Shown: positions 1 to 11,739 of the stretch, in pieces
Layout of the letters: every line of letters starts with the position of its first letter
Position numbering within the stretch: position 1 is the first letter of the stretch
Origin: Larix kaempferi
Taxonomy: Eukaryota; Streptophyta; Pinopsida; Pinales; Pinaceae
Direction: 5' to 3'
Length of the DNA stretch: 64,000 nt
Assembly (NCBI GenBank): GCA_027924585.1
Contig: BSBM01000994.1
Span: 12,037,001 to 12,101,000, forward strand
Position numbers and translations under genes: made by a program
The notes under the pieces: model-generated
The model's input: the letters and a program-made list of their open reading frames with translations, nothing else
Told to the model about the DNA's origin: nothing
Database searches by the model: none

Positions 1-360
1 CTCTCAATTGACTATAAAACTAGAAAATCTACGAATACCCTTTTGAAGTAGACACGTGAATTAACTGCACCATATTTTTTTTCAATTTATTTGTTGGTGT
101 ATTTTTAAAGTTATGGAGTTTTCATTTCACCGCATTTTGAAAGAGAGGAAACCAAACTCGACACATGTTAAGAAAACAAATAATTAAAAATATCAAATTT
201 CACCTATACACAACAAAATCTATACATACGGAAAGTAGATTCAATGATGAAACTAATTGTATCAAGTCCGATAGTCGCTTTGTAGTGTAACAGATTGTTT
301 TTACCTTCCGAAAATGGAAAAACCTGAAAACTATGCAGAACCGTGAAGTTTTAAGGTCTC
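1..360. other. AT-rich left flank, nothing recognised
   Basis: No open frame, RNA gene or clear repeat was seen. The stretch is ordinary AT-rich sequence leading to the first copies of a palindromic repeat at 361. It may be flanking DNA or the extreme end of the DNA-transposon-like unit; no terminal inverted repeat could be fixed here. Confidence 0.5.
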
Positions 361-452
361 ACAGGTTTATTCAGCCGAATAATTATTTGTCCGAATAACC
401 TTTTTTCGTAACGGAACCGTTATTTACAACAAAGGTTATTCGGCCAAATAAC
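361..452. repeat. left cluster of TTATTCGGCCGAATAA palindromes
   Basis: Three degenerate copies can be read: TTATTCAGCCGAATAA, then a TTATTTGTCCGAATAA form, then GGTTATTCGGCCAAATAACC. The same word recurs at least six times at 38290-38550. The run of short G/C-centred palindromes is foreign to the surrounding AT-rich sequence. Confidence 0.8.
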
Positions 453-544
453 CAAATGCAAAAAAAAATTCGTCGGCCGGAAAAAAAAAATGCATTGTCT
501 ATACTTGTATAAATAACACTAAATAGATTTATTATTTTCACACA

Positions 545-1575
545 TTTTATTTTCGCATATTTCTATTCAAAATATTTTTGAAGGGGTTTTCAAAGGAGAT
601 TTCTTTTGCAAAAGGAAGTTTTTTTACAGGGTTTTTTTTTTTCTTATTTTTTTCCAAGGGGTACATTCAAAGAGTTTTTTTCTAAGGCATTTTTGCAAAG
701 GAGTTTTTATTGTAAAGTATTTTTCCTTCTTATTTATTTGCAAAGGGTTTTTTCAAAGAGGTTTTTTTTCAATATATTTTTGCAAAGAAGTTATTTCTTT
801 ATAATGGGTTTTTTCAAAGTACTTTTTTTCCAAAATATTTTTGCAAAGGAGTTTGTTTTTACAAAGTGTTTTTCTAAGTGTTTTTTTCAGAGGAGGTTTA
901 TTTCCAAATGGTGCGTTTAAAGAGTTTTTATTCAAAGGTATCTTTGCAAACAAGTTTTTTATTCCAAGTTATTTTTACAAAGGAGTTGTATTTTTCCTTC
1001 TTATTTCTTTGAAATGAATTTTTTCATAGAATTGTTTTCCCAAGGTATTTTTGTAAATGAGTTATTTCTTTGCAAGGGGTTTTTTCAAAGTATTTTTTTT
1101 TCTAGATATTTTTGCAAAGGAGTTTTATTTTTGTAAAGAAGTTTTTATTCCAAGGTATTTTTGCAAAGGAGATGTATTTTTCCTTCTTATTTCTTTGAAA
1201 GGGGTTTTTTCAAAGAGTTGTTTTCCCAAGGTATTTTTGCAAAGGAGTTATTTATTTGCAAGGGTTTTTTCAAAGAATTTTTTTTCCAATATATTTTTGC
1301 AAAGGAGTTTTTTTTCCAAAGTATTTTTCCAAGTGGTTTTTTCAAAGAAAGTTTTTTTCCTTGGTATTTTTTCAAAGAAGTTTTTTTTCCAGCGGTTTTA
1401 CAAAGAAGATTTCTTTAGAAGGTGTTCTTATTATTTTCCAATGGGGTTTTTCAAATGAGATTTATTGTCAAGAAGTTCTTGTTTTTTTCAAAGAAGGTTT
1501 TTTTCAAAGGAGATTTCTTTTCAAGGGGTTTTTTCAAAAGAAATTTCTTTCCAAGGAGTTTTTCTTCAAAAGTCT
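545..1575. repeat. T-rich degenerate tandem array
   Basis: About 1 kb is built from variants of two alternating words, TTTTTGCAAAGGAGTTTTT and TTTTCCAAGGTATTTTT, with irregular spacing. The strand is strongly T/G biased. Open frames across it (for example 606-920 and 1057-1458) encode only Phe/Lys/Ser low-complexity peptides in several overlapping frames and are products of the repeat, not genes. It lies between the left palindrome cluster and the transposase-like pseudogene, a position typical of subterminal repeats in large DNA transposons. Confidence 0.85.
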
Positions 1576-1711
1576 ATTACAAGATTTTGATAAGGTGAAG
1601 CAAATTTGAATTCATTTGTTTATAAATTTCGTATCTGTTTTTAAATCTTAAATTTGTTTTTTTACTATAAAGTGATGATTCTTTAATTTATCATCTATAG
1701 ATTAAACAATT

Positions 1712-4700
1712 ATGGGTAGTAAGAGAAACCGTCAAAGAAAAGGTGATCGTAAACTTGATAATGATGACAATAGAGAAAAATAAAAACTCAGATATCATAT
1801 AAAAAACACAAGGCTTGCAGAAATGTAAGAGACAATTATTGAAGATATAAATACAGATTTACATGATAATGTTGATGAAATGGAAATTGAAAATAGAGTA
1901 CAAGAAGAACAAATTGAAATTGAAGAGACCATGGTTGAAGATATAAATAGTGATTTACATGTTAATGTCGATGAAGTCAATATTGAAGATCAAGTTCAAG
2001 ATCCAGAAATTGGACCTGGTATGTATATATCATGTATTTTCCAAATTCATTTTTTATAATGAATTGTATTTTTTGAATATATGTTAAATTAAATTTAACT
2101 TGATGTATAGGTACTTTCACCGTTGATAATGAAATGTAAGAAGACATTGATTGCAACAAATATGGAAAAAAATACCCAAACATGTTGCACGATATTATGC
2201 TAAAAAATTTTATGATGATGTTCTGAAGGATTATTCAATAGCAAGACAAGCATAAATTTTGAGATGTTTATTAGAGTCCAAGAAGTTAGAAGGTGCTACG
2301 TCATTATTGGGTATTCACAAGGTGACAAAAGAGTCGAAATTGAAACATAATGTGATAGAAAATATAGGTGATGCAATAAAAAAAAATCTGAAAATCCAGG
2401 AAGAAAGATACCAATGCTGCATGTAGAGCAATTCAAACAACAATTGTTTCAGCTAGTACTAGATAAAAATGTTTGACAAGACAACTAGAAAAAATAGTTG
2501 GAACCTCAAGAAAAACATTATACAAACATAACAAATTCAGAATGCAAATAGATGAAAATGATGAACTTGTTTGCTGGGAAATTATTTGTAGATAGCCTTA
2601 CAAATATAGAATGGGAGCAGGTGTTAAAGATATTGTACGGGAATATTGGTTGACACATGCTCGAGTTTCACCAAATTCAAACGATGTGATACGACAAGGA
2701 ATATCATGAAATAATTATGAAAGCAGTCCAAAACATATAATGGAAATGACACAAGTACAATTGTTCAATAAATTCAAGGAAGATTATCATGGAATTAATG
2801 TGTCAATCACTAAATTTTTGCAAAAAAAACCATGGTATGTTAGACCTATTACTATATGTCACACATGTTGTTTCCATTATCATGTGCAATTTCAATTATA
2901 TTACGACATGTTTCTTGAATTTTGTAAAATGTTTTGGACAAATTCACCACCCCCGCCCACAATACGTGAATTCATATCTTAAACTCTATGTGAGAGAGAT
3001 CACGATTAAGTATTTTATAATAAGAAATGTGTCAATGGAAAACATTGTCATCGTTGTGGAAATCTGGTCTTATTCCACAATAAATATCCTATCGATAATT
3101 ATTAGTCATTGTCAAATGTAACCGTTGATTGGAGAAGATATGAATACATCGGTTATGCTACAAGTTCTAGTGATGCACATTCCAAAAGAATTGATTTGCG
3201 AGAAGATAAAATATGCGTGAAAAATTTTCTCAAGAAATTTGAAAGTGAAATTTATAAATACACCAAGCATTCACATAGAGCACGATGGCAAGACCTTCAA
3301 TTCAAACAGTCTCGTGAAATTTTTCCACCAGGAACAATTTTGTCAGTGGTTGATTTTGCAGAAAACTACACATTTGCTGCACAAAAAGAGATACAAAGTG
3401 AATACTATCATTCTGACCAATTTTAGATATTTGTACATGTTCTATATAAACATTCTCAACAGGATGTTGAGGGCATTGAAAACACATGTGACAATCGGCA
3501 TGTGATTAAAGAATATTACTTTTATATCAGCGATGATCATACACACGATACACATTTTGTTCAACATTGTATTGAAAATATTTTCTACGATTCACTAAAA
3601 ATACGTGAAGTTAAATTCAATAAACATTGGATATGGTTGGATGGATGTGCAGGAAAATTTAAATCTTCATAATCATTTTATTGGTTGTGTCGACTCCATA
3701 AAGCATTGAATACTAAACATCGTTGCAATTTCTTTGAAACCGGACATGGAAAAAGTGAACATGATGGTGCAGGAGCATGCATAAAAAGATCACTTCAAAG
3801 ATGGAAAATGACCCATTCTTATGCATGATTTCATTCAGCTGCAGAGGTTATCCAATGGTGTAAATTACATCTAAGCCATGATTATAATAAAAAATCAAAA
3901 GATGTGTACAAGTATGTACATGATTTTTTTAATTTATATTAATTGTCAATTTAAAAAAATGTACACTAACATTTAAGCATATGTATACTAACATCAAAAG
4001 TTGTCATTTGTGATTTACTATTTATTGTGTAGGTTTTTTTGGCTTTTTGGGCTCCAAGATATAAATAGATCAATACCATACGATGCTAGCACCATACATG
4101 GGACAAGAGATTTTCACTCTATTGAAACAAAATCCTTCCAAAACGTGTTTGCATTTGATAATAGAAAGCAATCATGCTTTTGTCATATTTGCACTGAAAA
4201 TATTGAATCTACAGAAGTTTATGAAAACATAATGAACAACTATGTAAAACATTGGAAACACACACAGATTAATCCTAAAAGAAAAATGCCACTAGCAAGC
4301 GTAGAAGAATTAGAATCAGAAGAAATAGCAATATCATATCATGGTGATAGAATTTTAGATCTTGTTAGAGAAGGTAATGATCTTACAATGTTTTTGTTGA
4401 TTTTTCATTCTTATCCATCAGCTTATGTGTATAGTCAATTTAATTGATTTATAAACCCTAACGCCAATTGTAATTTGCACAAGGGATGTTTTCACTGTGA
4501 TTGCACCTATAGACAACAATGAAAATGTGAAGTATTATTTGAGGCGATCCACTAAAGGAAAGATGAAGTTATTGGAGGACTACAATGACAACGGATATAC
4601 ATACGAGAGAGGATCCATCATTTTAAAAGGCTATTTTTTCAGCAGACCCATATGACTGAAAACTATGTCTACTTTCAGGATTATGAACCTGATGTTATAT

Positions 4701-4849
4701 GTTGTCAATATAGTCATTTAGTATGTGCATCTCAAATAAAATTGGTACAACTTCCATCGAAAAAACAATTGAAAACGAAAAAATGGAAACTGTCCAAATA
4801 TGACCATGAGCAGATAATTGAGGAAGACATTCCATGGCGATATTTTTAA
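1712..4849 (+). pseudogene. decayed DDE-type transposase-like protein
   Basis: A former multi-exon gene can be followed across three or four exons with many stops and frameshifts. Exon 1 (1712-2018) starts MGSKRNRQRKGD and is rich in Glu/Asp; GT-AG introns are visible at about 2019-2110 and 3912-4032, and a third probably begins at 4374. The body contains Cys/His clusters (CHTCCFHYH near 2855; CHRCG near 3045), then VDFAENYTF near 3345, WLDGCAGKFKSS near 3635 and FFETGHGKSEHDGAG near 3735. The Asp of VDF, the Asp of LDGC and the Glu of SEHD could form a DDE triad. A last Cys-rich exon piece (CFCHIC near 4180) and a C-terminal segment with YSHLVCASQIKL (near 4712) complete the protein. I know this arrangement from anonymous plant proteins with a DGCA-x-FK core; the superfamily name is not certain to me. 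In-frame stops occur inside the core, for example directly after FKSS and after YHSDQF, so no product is expected. Confidence 0.8.
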
Positions 4850-5370
4850 CTATATAAAAAATGAATCGATCGATGTTTTGGTCCAATGTCAAATGTTGTG
4901 TACAATACATTTTTTTCTTTGAACTATGACTATGATCTTGAATGGGAACTAGAATAAGAGTTTAAATGATTGTATTTTAGTATGCTGAAATGAATTCAAA
5001 AATTATTTGGTAATGAAAACTTTAATGTGTAATTTCATCTTAAATTCTGTGTAAAGTACTTTATTTGGGTCCCCATACGTCTATTAGACCACTTAAGGGA
5101 TGAGATAATGGATGTAGATGTTCCCACACTCTGCCCTGAATATTTACTTTTGATTGAATGATGTAAATGAAGAATCACCGAGAAACCTACTAGATTTTGT
5201 ATTCATCTGATCCATTTCATGCTTCCCTAATATACTTAATAAATGGGAAATTATTATTCTTGATCCATTAGATGGGTTGATCCATTACTAGTTTTGTGGT
5301 GGGCTAAACAATCCATATAAATATGATCCATGAGTTTTTTAGAATATCACTCATGTAAGTTCACATAACT
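4850..5370. other. AT-rich interval, nothing recognised
   Basis: This follows the end of the transposase-like pseudogene. No open frame of note, no tandem repeat and no RNA gene was seen. Confidence 0.6.
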
Positions 5371-5606
5371 GAAATCATGGCAAATGAAGATAATGATCAT
5401 TTGCTTTTTAATCACACACAAGGATTCCAAGATTGTGAAGCTTATGCGAAATTAGAGCAATTATTATTTACAACAAATCGATGAAAATTCATCAAATTGT
5501 TGTCTAAAATCATTGCTCTAATTTAGCATAAGCTTCACAATTCTATAATCTTTGCTTATGATTAAAAAACAAAAAATTGTTAAATCCCCATTTGCCATGA
5601 TTTTAG
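5371..5606. repeat. 236-bp inverted repeat (long hairpin)
   Basis: Two arms of roughly 110 bp are imperfect reverse complements. Both arms read ATCATGGCAAATG at the outside and TTGTGAAGCTTATG plus AAATTAGAGCAAT further in, and the centre is the near-palindrome ATCGATGAAAATTCATCAAAT. The transcript would form a long hairpin with bulges. The left arm also contains an open frame of 35 codons starting MANEDNDHLLF at 5377; the right arm does not keep it open. It could be an inverted duplication of a gene fragment, a foldback element or a small-RNA precursor locus. Confidence 0.85.
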
Positions 5607-5739
5607 CAGCAAAAAAATGTACCTGAACATTGAAAATATGAATCATTAGTTAAAAATTGCAAATATGAATCATTTATACAAATTTGAATTTATCATTTAT
5701 ATGAAATTCAAGTTTTATGTTGAAACCAAGATTCTATAT

Positions 5740-6400
5740 ATCAAACAAACATTCTTTCTTAACATTCTTAGAATTAGATTACACCTATCAAAACTTCCTA
5801 ACATTGATTCTTAACATTCCCAACATTTCTATCAAAAATTCCTAACATTCCTATCAAAATTTGAACCTAACATTCATTCTTAACATTCCTACCATTCCTA
5901 TCAAAACTTCCTAATATTTATTCGTAACATTCCTATCAAAACTTCCTATCCTATCAAAACTTCCTAACATTCATTCTTAACATCTATTCTTAGCATTCCT
6001 AACATTAGATTGTACCTATCAAAATTTCCTGACATTCATTCTTAACATTCCTAACATTCCTATCAAAACTTCCTATCCTGTCAAAACTTTCAAACATTCA
6101 TTCTTAACACCCATTCTTACCATTTCTAATATTCATTCTTAACATTCCAAACATTCATAACATTAGATTGCACCTATCAAAACTTCCTAACATTCATTCT
6201 TAACTTGAACTTCCTAACATTCATTCTTAACTTGAACCTAACATTCATTTTTAACATTCCTAACATTCCTATCAAAACTTCCTAACATTCATTCTTAACT
6301 TGAACCTAACATTCATTCTTAACATTCATAAGATTCATATCAAAACTTCCTAACATTCATCCCTAACATTCCTAACATTCCTATCATTATTTACATCTCA
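5740..6400. repeat. minisatellite of AACATTCCTATCAAAACTTCC words
   Basis: About 20 degenerate copies of the words CTAACATTCATTCTTAACATT and CCTATCAAAACTTCCTAACA alternate across some 660 bp. Spacing varies between about 22 and 60 bp, so this is an irregular minisatellite. It lies downstream, in transcript sense, of the minus-strand broken gene into which element A inserted. Confidence 0.9.
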
Positions 6401-6612
6401 ACACTCAATAAAAATGCAAAAACATATTCTAAACATTTATCACACAGAATATGTAAATTCAATGTGCATATATAATCCCAAAAAAAACATTCATGAACAT
6501 GTGATTTCAATGTACATATGTATAATCCAAAAATAAAGCTCCTCGATATCCAAAACTACAATGTATATATCAACAAAAATATATCAATATAAATCATTCT
6601 CTAAATGGAAGT

Positions 6613-6617
6613 CCACC
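6613..6617. repeat. target-site duplication CCACC of element A (left)
   Basis: CCACC immediately precedes TGTAACATCC at 6618 and is repeated at 32991-32995 directly after the right LTR. Joining the flanks across one CCACC gives GTCCACCACTATCCTCCAC. This word also exists uninterrupted nearby at 33180-33198, so the empty target can be read from a neighbouring duplicate. Confidence 0.92.
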
Positions 6618-6692
6618 TGTAACATCCCTCAATCTCACCCCTAATGTTATTACTCTTATAAATGTAATTATAAATTTTGTATAAGCGGCCCT

Positions 6693-6721
6693 GGTGAGGA
6701 GCTCAAGGCCAAGGCCCCACC
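6693..6721 (+). promoter_or_regulatory. conserved LTR block (core GAGCTCAAGGCCAAGGCC), element A left LTR
   Basis: The block lies 75 bp inside the LTR start. Its core contains a SacI-type palindrome GAGCTC followed by a direct repeat AAGGCC-AAGGCC, flanked by GGTGAG and CCCACC. The identical block sits at the same depth in LTRs of families B and C and, with changes, D. Function is unknown; a U3 enhancer or host-factor site is a reasonable guess from its position. Confidence 0.8.
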
Positions 6722-9700
6722 AGTGGACTTTGAGAAGTATTGTTGAAATTTACTCTTAAGAGGTAAACTGAAAACGAACATGACAAAGCAACGAGCAGTA
6801 AGCCACTAAGGAAAAGGTGAAGGGCATAATAGTCTTCCAAAAATCTAACATTTGATGATGGATAACATTCTAGTGTCACAAGCACTTGAGGAGAGTAAGT
6901 TTACACTTAAAAAACCTTAAGAGTTTAAGTATCGTCGTCATAAGTTAGGGAGAACGGTTACTTGTCACATTATTCCGATAAAGTATAGAGCTTATATATA
7001 GTGAGCATACATATACCTACGACTTAAGACAAGTCATAGAAAGGTGCTACCCAACCTTGGTAAAAAGGAAATGGTTAGAAATCTTTAAAATACGACTTTT
7101 ATCATATTAGTAGCATTACTTCTAGAAATCCAGAAATGTATATATATATTGATATACTCAAAAGAAACATCACCTAGTCCTACCCATAAAGAAACACAAA
7201 TTTACATTTATTTTTTTTAAGAAATGAATTTATATATATATATATATATATTCATATGAAATCCTACAAAATATTGGTGATAACCAATAGCTGGAACCCT
7301 TTGTAACAAACCCTTCACCGCACATGATAAAGATAAATAAATCACTTCTTTTTTTTATCATAATATTATAATCAAGTTAGTTGTTCCATTTATGAGAACG
7401 GTCACATACCCGTTTACTCGTAGTTAGTATTTTCGTGGATTTTCAAAAGTCTTCCAACAACTATCCAAAATTATTTATAGAACTTGTTACGCTTGGATTT
7501 TAAGCAACTTTGTGATTTTACTTAAGAACACTTCAAGTACTTCAATTATAAATGGAAACATTATACTTACCCTATGTCCATGCTTCATCATATTAACATA
7601 TTAACATATAGTCGAATATCGCCATAATTACCTTTGAACATCTTCATACAATTCATAACCATTTGTCATAACTATTTATATTTTGCAAGCCTTAAATATA
7701 CTTATAAGACGGCAACATGATACTATATTCAACATATTTAAATGACTGACCATACACTTATAAAATATTCTCCACATGGACAACATAATAACCATTCAAT
7801 ACATTTTAACAATAAATCACATGAAAACAATACACCAACCACCATACACCATATATAAACGTGGTTCACCCAAAACTTGGGCTACGTCCACAACACCCGT
7901 AGCAATATATTATTTCATCAAAATAATAATTACATCCTACAACTCAGCGGTTGCATTATTTACCTTCCATTACCTGGAAGTCTCTCTCATGGAGAGCATC
8001 TTCTATCATTCAAAGTGAGAAGACTTACCATTATTTCCCATAGTTTACATATGATAATACCTATATTACCTATGTTCTCAACATACACTAATTATGTTTT
8101 ATCCGAGTAGAAAACCCACCTTACTAACCTTTATACAATATCACATTTCCAATTAAATCTATCCCAACTCATTTCAAGCAAAAGTATCTTCTCTGATCTT
8201 AAAAAGACATAGACATTAAGTCCTTCTACTTACAACTCTAAACTAAGGATAACCCCCATTTCTAGTTTTTGCATAGAAGTGAGTACTATACTTTTAAAAC
8301 CTTTCTGTCTATAAAAGGTCAATACTATGGCTTAATATATATATATGTTATCCACATCAGACCACCACTATACAGTCCCAAGCTAAGAAATGATACAAAA
8401 GATTAGCGTATGCATACAATAAATCAATTGAAGCTAAGCATGCATTTTAAGATCTCTACTCTAAAATTATAGATAGGTCGTCCCGATCATCCCGGTCGCT
8501 AAGTTGCTAACTAGATATCTGATCCTCTTCCGAGATCATTGCATTTACCGAAATTTATCTGATAAAGATATATACATCTCTAGTTTTGCTAGGGATTCAA
8601 ATTTAATGAAAAACAAATATAATAATGAATCCCACAACTCTAATCCTACTGAGATCTTATGACTTCTGGATGTTATTCTTTTCTGACAAGGCCTTCATTA
8701 AACAAAGTTGTAGCTACTGTATCTGTTTGTAAAAAGATCTTATACTTTTTGGGCGCTATTCACTTGGTGACAGAGATCAATCTTAAACAATGTAAAGATG
8801 CATTAAGAAGATCTACATGAACTCAATTCTTATTGGGGTGCCTAAACCTTTGTTGAAAGAGATCCAAATTAACCAATGAAAATACATAGAGAGTAACTAT
8901 ACGATGTTTGCCCTAACTGGGCGTTTTATCCGATCATACACTCATTCAAACAGGGTTAGTGCATTTTTCAATTCTTACCGAGATCTACAAAAGCAGAACG
9001 ATAACCCTTATGACGATCTATGCGAGTTCTCTTTAAAAGGTAGAACTTTGTAATTAAAAACAGGTTTAGTGTATTAATTACAAAGGTTGGCATGTAAGAG
9101 ATCTAAATCAACGCTGCCAAATTCATATAACAATAGAACTCAAGCCAACCGAAACAATCCAAAACATTGCCAAATTCATATAACAACACAAAGGTCAATC
9201 TTTTCTAGCATCTACTGTGGCAGAAACCATCATTTCAGATGGGATCAACGCCAGCATCAACCATTAAACGAAATAGAGATCTTTATAGATCCACGCTAGC
9301 ATCATAAATAATAATAGAACATATATTAACAAAAAATGGATCAATGCTAGCAATATATATATCAACAGGAAAATTTAGCCATGTGTAACCTTTGGGAAAG
9401 ACCAAGCCCGAATTCCCCTTCAGCTACTCAAATCTTGATCTCAAACTGAGCATGACATTTGCTAAAGTCCATTCTCCAGGAAGAACCGCCAAGAAGGAAG
9501 AAACCCCTTTTAACACAGAACCAAGAGAGATCTACAAGCCTATTCGAATATGCAGAGATTTTCCGTCTTGTAAATGCCAATCCAAATACTAAAATCCAAT
9601 GCTCAGAAAATGATAGAGCATAAAGCCTAATCCCCCTCACTACGATCTCTCCAAATAAATAAAAAGAGAAAAGCCGTAACTCCAACTCCACTTGAGTGCC

Positions 9701-9780
9701 AAGTGGTAGAAGAAACAATGCTTTCCTTTCCAAGTGGAAGAAAAGCTGGAGGAAACACACCCGAGGAGAATCTCAGTAGG

Positions 9781-9840
9781 TAAGGAAAATGTCCCCTTCA
9801 CTGGAGTTTGATTCCTCCTTTTAAGGAGCTCTAACGCTTA
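9781..9840 (-). promoter_or_regulatory. candidate core promoter of the element B LTR
   Basis: On the minus strand the sequence reads CTCCTTAAAAGGAGG followed by AGTGAAGGGGACATTTTCC about 15 bp later, roughly 1050 bp into the LTR. The second copy lies at 16818-16872. A similar block, CTATAAAAAGAGGG then AGTGAAGGGGATCTTTCC, occurs on the plus strand near 63535 in another LTR-like region. The arrangement resembles a TATA-like box plus start of R, but the start site is not shown by sequence alone. Confidence 0.4.
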
Positions 9841-10783
9841 GATACAACCACAAAATAATTACATCAAGCGCTCCATGTTGCTCAACATGGGAAGCTCAAG
9901 ATAAACTGGATTTAATTTCTATAATTGTTAACTTATTTAAGTACTAGTTATATCATAACACTTTTGATGGCACTATGTTATATCAATCTTTAATAATTCC
10001 ATCTCTCATGTACCACTTTCTTGGCAAATACAGAGTGAACCATTGATATAACAAGGCTTATGCGTATGTGTCAATGACCATCCAAGCATTCATCCTTATT
10101 TTGTTTGATCAACTAAAATATGAGATTCAATAAATGACTTCATTTAGACCACTCCACTAGTATTATTATTCGTCTTCTATATATATGCTAAAACATGACC
10201 CATGATAAATATACTATCCTCATTCCACTTTAGAATAAATGGCAATGTAAGCCACATATTATTTGATTTATGGATAGTTATATTATCCTCATTCTACTTT
10301 AGAATGAATGGCATTTTAAGCCATAAATTATTTATTCTCCATAAAAAAAAAATCCTATGGATGTCTTCATACCAAATATAATCTTCTTGGTGTATCCATG
10401 TCTTAAAAGTAGTACAAAATGGTACTTTGTAACTTAGTCTCACTTAGGCTGTTGGCCGTAATAATAGTTAGGATTTACGCTATTATGTGCCTAATACAAG
10501 TTCACTAAATCCTCGCTATTACATGATACTTTTATTCGTCATTTCCTTAATACTGATCTTAATTAAATTGATAACTATAGGTTTAGGGAAATTTTTACAT
10601 CAAACTTCCAATAAAATTAATTAACCCTGATGACAATCCTCTTGTCATCCCATGGTCACTATGCATCCACAGATTTTCATCTCTTCCCCCTAGTTTAGTT
10701 GTCGTCAATTAGTTGCATCACTGCCTCTTAAGTTTACAAATTATAAACTAGTAATTAAACCTCATAAGTGACCGAGTTTACTA

Positions 10784-10811
10784 GTGGGGCCTTGGCCTTG
10801 AGCTCCTCACT
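10784..10811 (-). promoter_or_regulatory. conserved LTR block, element B 3' LTR
   Basis: The reverse complement contains GAGCTCAAGGCCAAGGCC, about 67 bp inside the LTR start on the minus strand. It is the same block as in families A and C, although the sequence on either side is different. Confidence 0.8.
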
Positions 10812-10877
10812 AGCAACCAAGTGTACAACAATATTTTCATTTTTAACATAATAAGGGAAGAAAGGAGGGATATTACA

Positions 10878-10914
10878 ACCTCCTCCTTTTAAGAATAACA
10901 CCGTCCTCGGTGTT
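10878..10914 (-). promoter_or_regulatory. polypurine tract and upstream stem-loop of element B
   Basis: Read on the minus strand, AAAAGGAGGAGGT abuts the 3' LTR start and would prime plus-strand DNA synthesis. Just upstream, 10897-10914 is AACACCG-AGGA-CGGTGTT, a perfect 7-bp stem with a 4-nt loop. The same stem-loop occurs at the equivalent place in element A. In one frame both read LNTEDGVI-(F/L)-K, ending at the TAA inside the LTR, like the acidic tail of Ty3/Gypsy polyproteins. That origin is inference. Confidence 0.75.
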
Positions 10915-11739
10915 TAACCAATTGTCTCTCGTTCCCGTTTCCACCTTTTCTCACTTTGTCATCTCTGTTTTGATCGTTTTCAAGTTCCTACGATCTTCCA
11001 CAGTTGTTATTGCTCATAACCTATTCTTTTGTGCAACACAACAATCATAATTCATGGAAACCTTTAACTTTTGTTTGTGCTTTATTATCCAAGCATACAC
11101 AAATTCAATGCTCCTAGGATGTAGACTGTTAATTTAATCAAAACATATCGTAAAGTAGTCCATGTGCTCTACGTATTATGCCCAACGCATATAAAAGTAA
11201 TCTTTGTGCTCCAGAGCTTATGCTCAACACTGATTTAGAATTAGTCTAGGTGATTCCAGAGCGTATTCACTCAACACCAAATAATAGCCATAATATCAGT
11301 TCACTAGCCCCTTTTTGTAGGTTTTGTAAAATATCTTGAACACATAATATAAGCATAACATAACAAAAATCATAATTGTAATAGTACAAGATATATATAT
11401 ATATGTAGTTTTAATCCGTGAGTATAAGACGCGCCCATGGTATTGATCTCGGGCCTATTTCAACGGTCATTAATGGTACCTTTCCAGGGACTGTGGTCTT
11501 ATACTATGGTGCAGTCCAAGACCCCTTTACGTGTGCTTTTGAGGATTCCCGGGCCTCCCAACGACTCGTTACTGCAACATGCCCATCCAGCACAAGGACG
11601 ATACCCTTTCACTTTATTATATAGTTTTAGGTATATCTCCTACATGTGCTCTTCAGGATGTTCATACAACTTGGGTATCCCCACAGTTGTTTCAAAATTC
11701 CACGATGCTCCAGAGTCCCTCCGAATCAACATCAAACCT

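Larger units (their letters stand above)
7295..10877 (-). repeat. 3' LTR of element B
   Basis: On the minus strand it starts TGTAATATCCC at 10877 and runs to the CCCTTTGTAACAAACCC side at 7295. It is collinear with 14330-21739 apart from the insertion of C there, with roughly 2-4 differences per 100 bp in the parts compared by eye. The open frames seen inside it (7776-8018, 9087-9299, 9392-9592 and others) have degraded counterparts in the other LTR and no recognisable domain, so they are not taken as genes. Confidence 0.9.

Noticed and set aside
1-360. Terminal inverted repeat of the DNA-transposon-like unit between 100-360 and 38560-38700
   Set aside because: Only short, scattered similarities (for example GACACATGTTAAG against GACATGTGTTTAG) could be found; not enough to define ends.
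606-1609. Several overlapping plus-strand open frames of 80-133 codons and minus-strand ones
   Set aside because: They arise from the T-rich tandem array, give only Phe/Lys/Ser low-complexity peptides in more than one frame, and match no domain.
9392-9760. Overlapping open frames within the LTRs of element B
   Set aside because: The partner LTR carries disrupted versions, and both strands are open over the same stretch without any recognisable domain.
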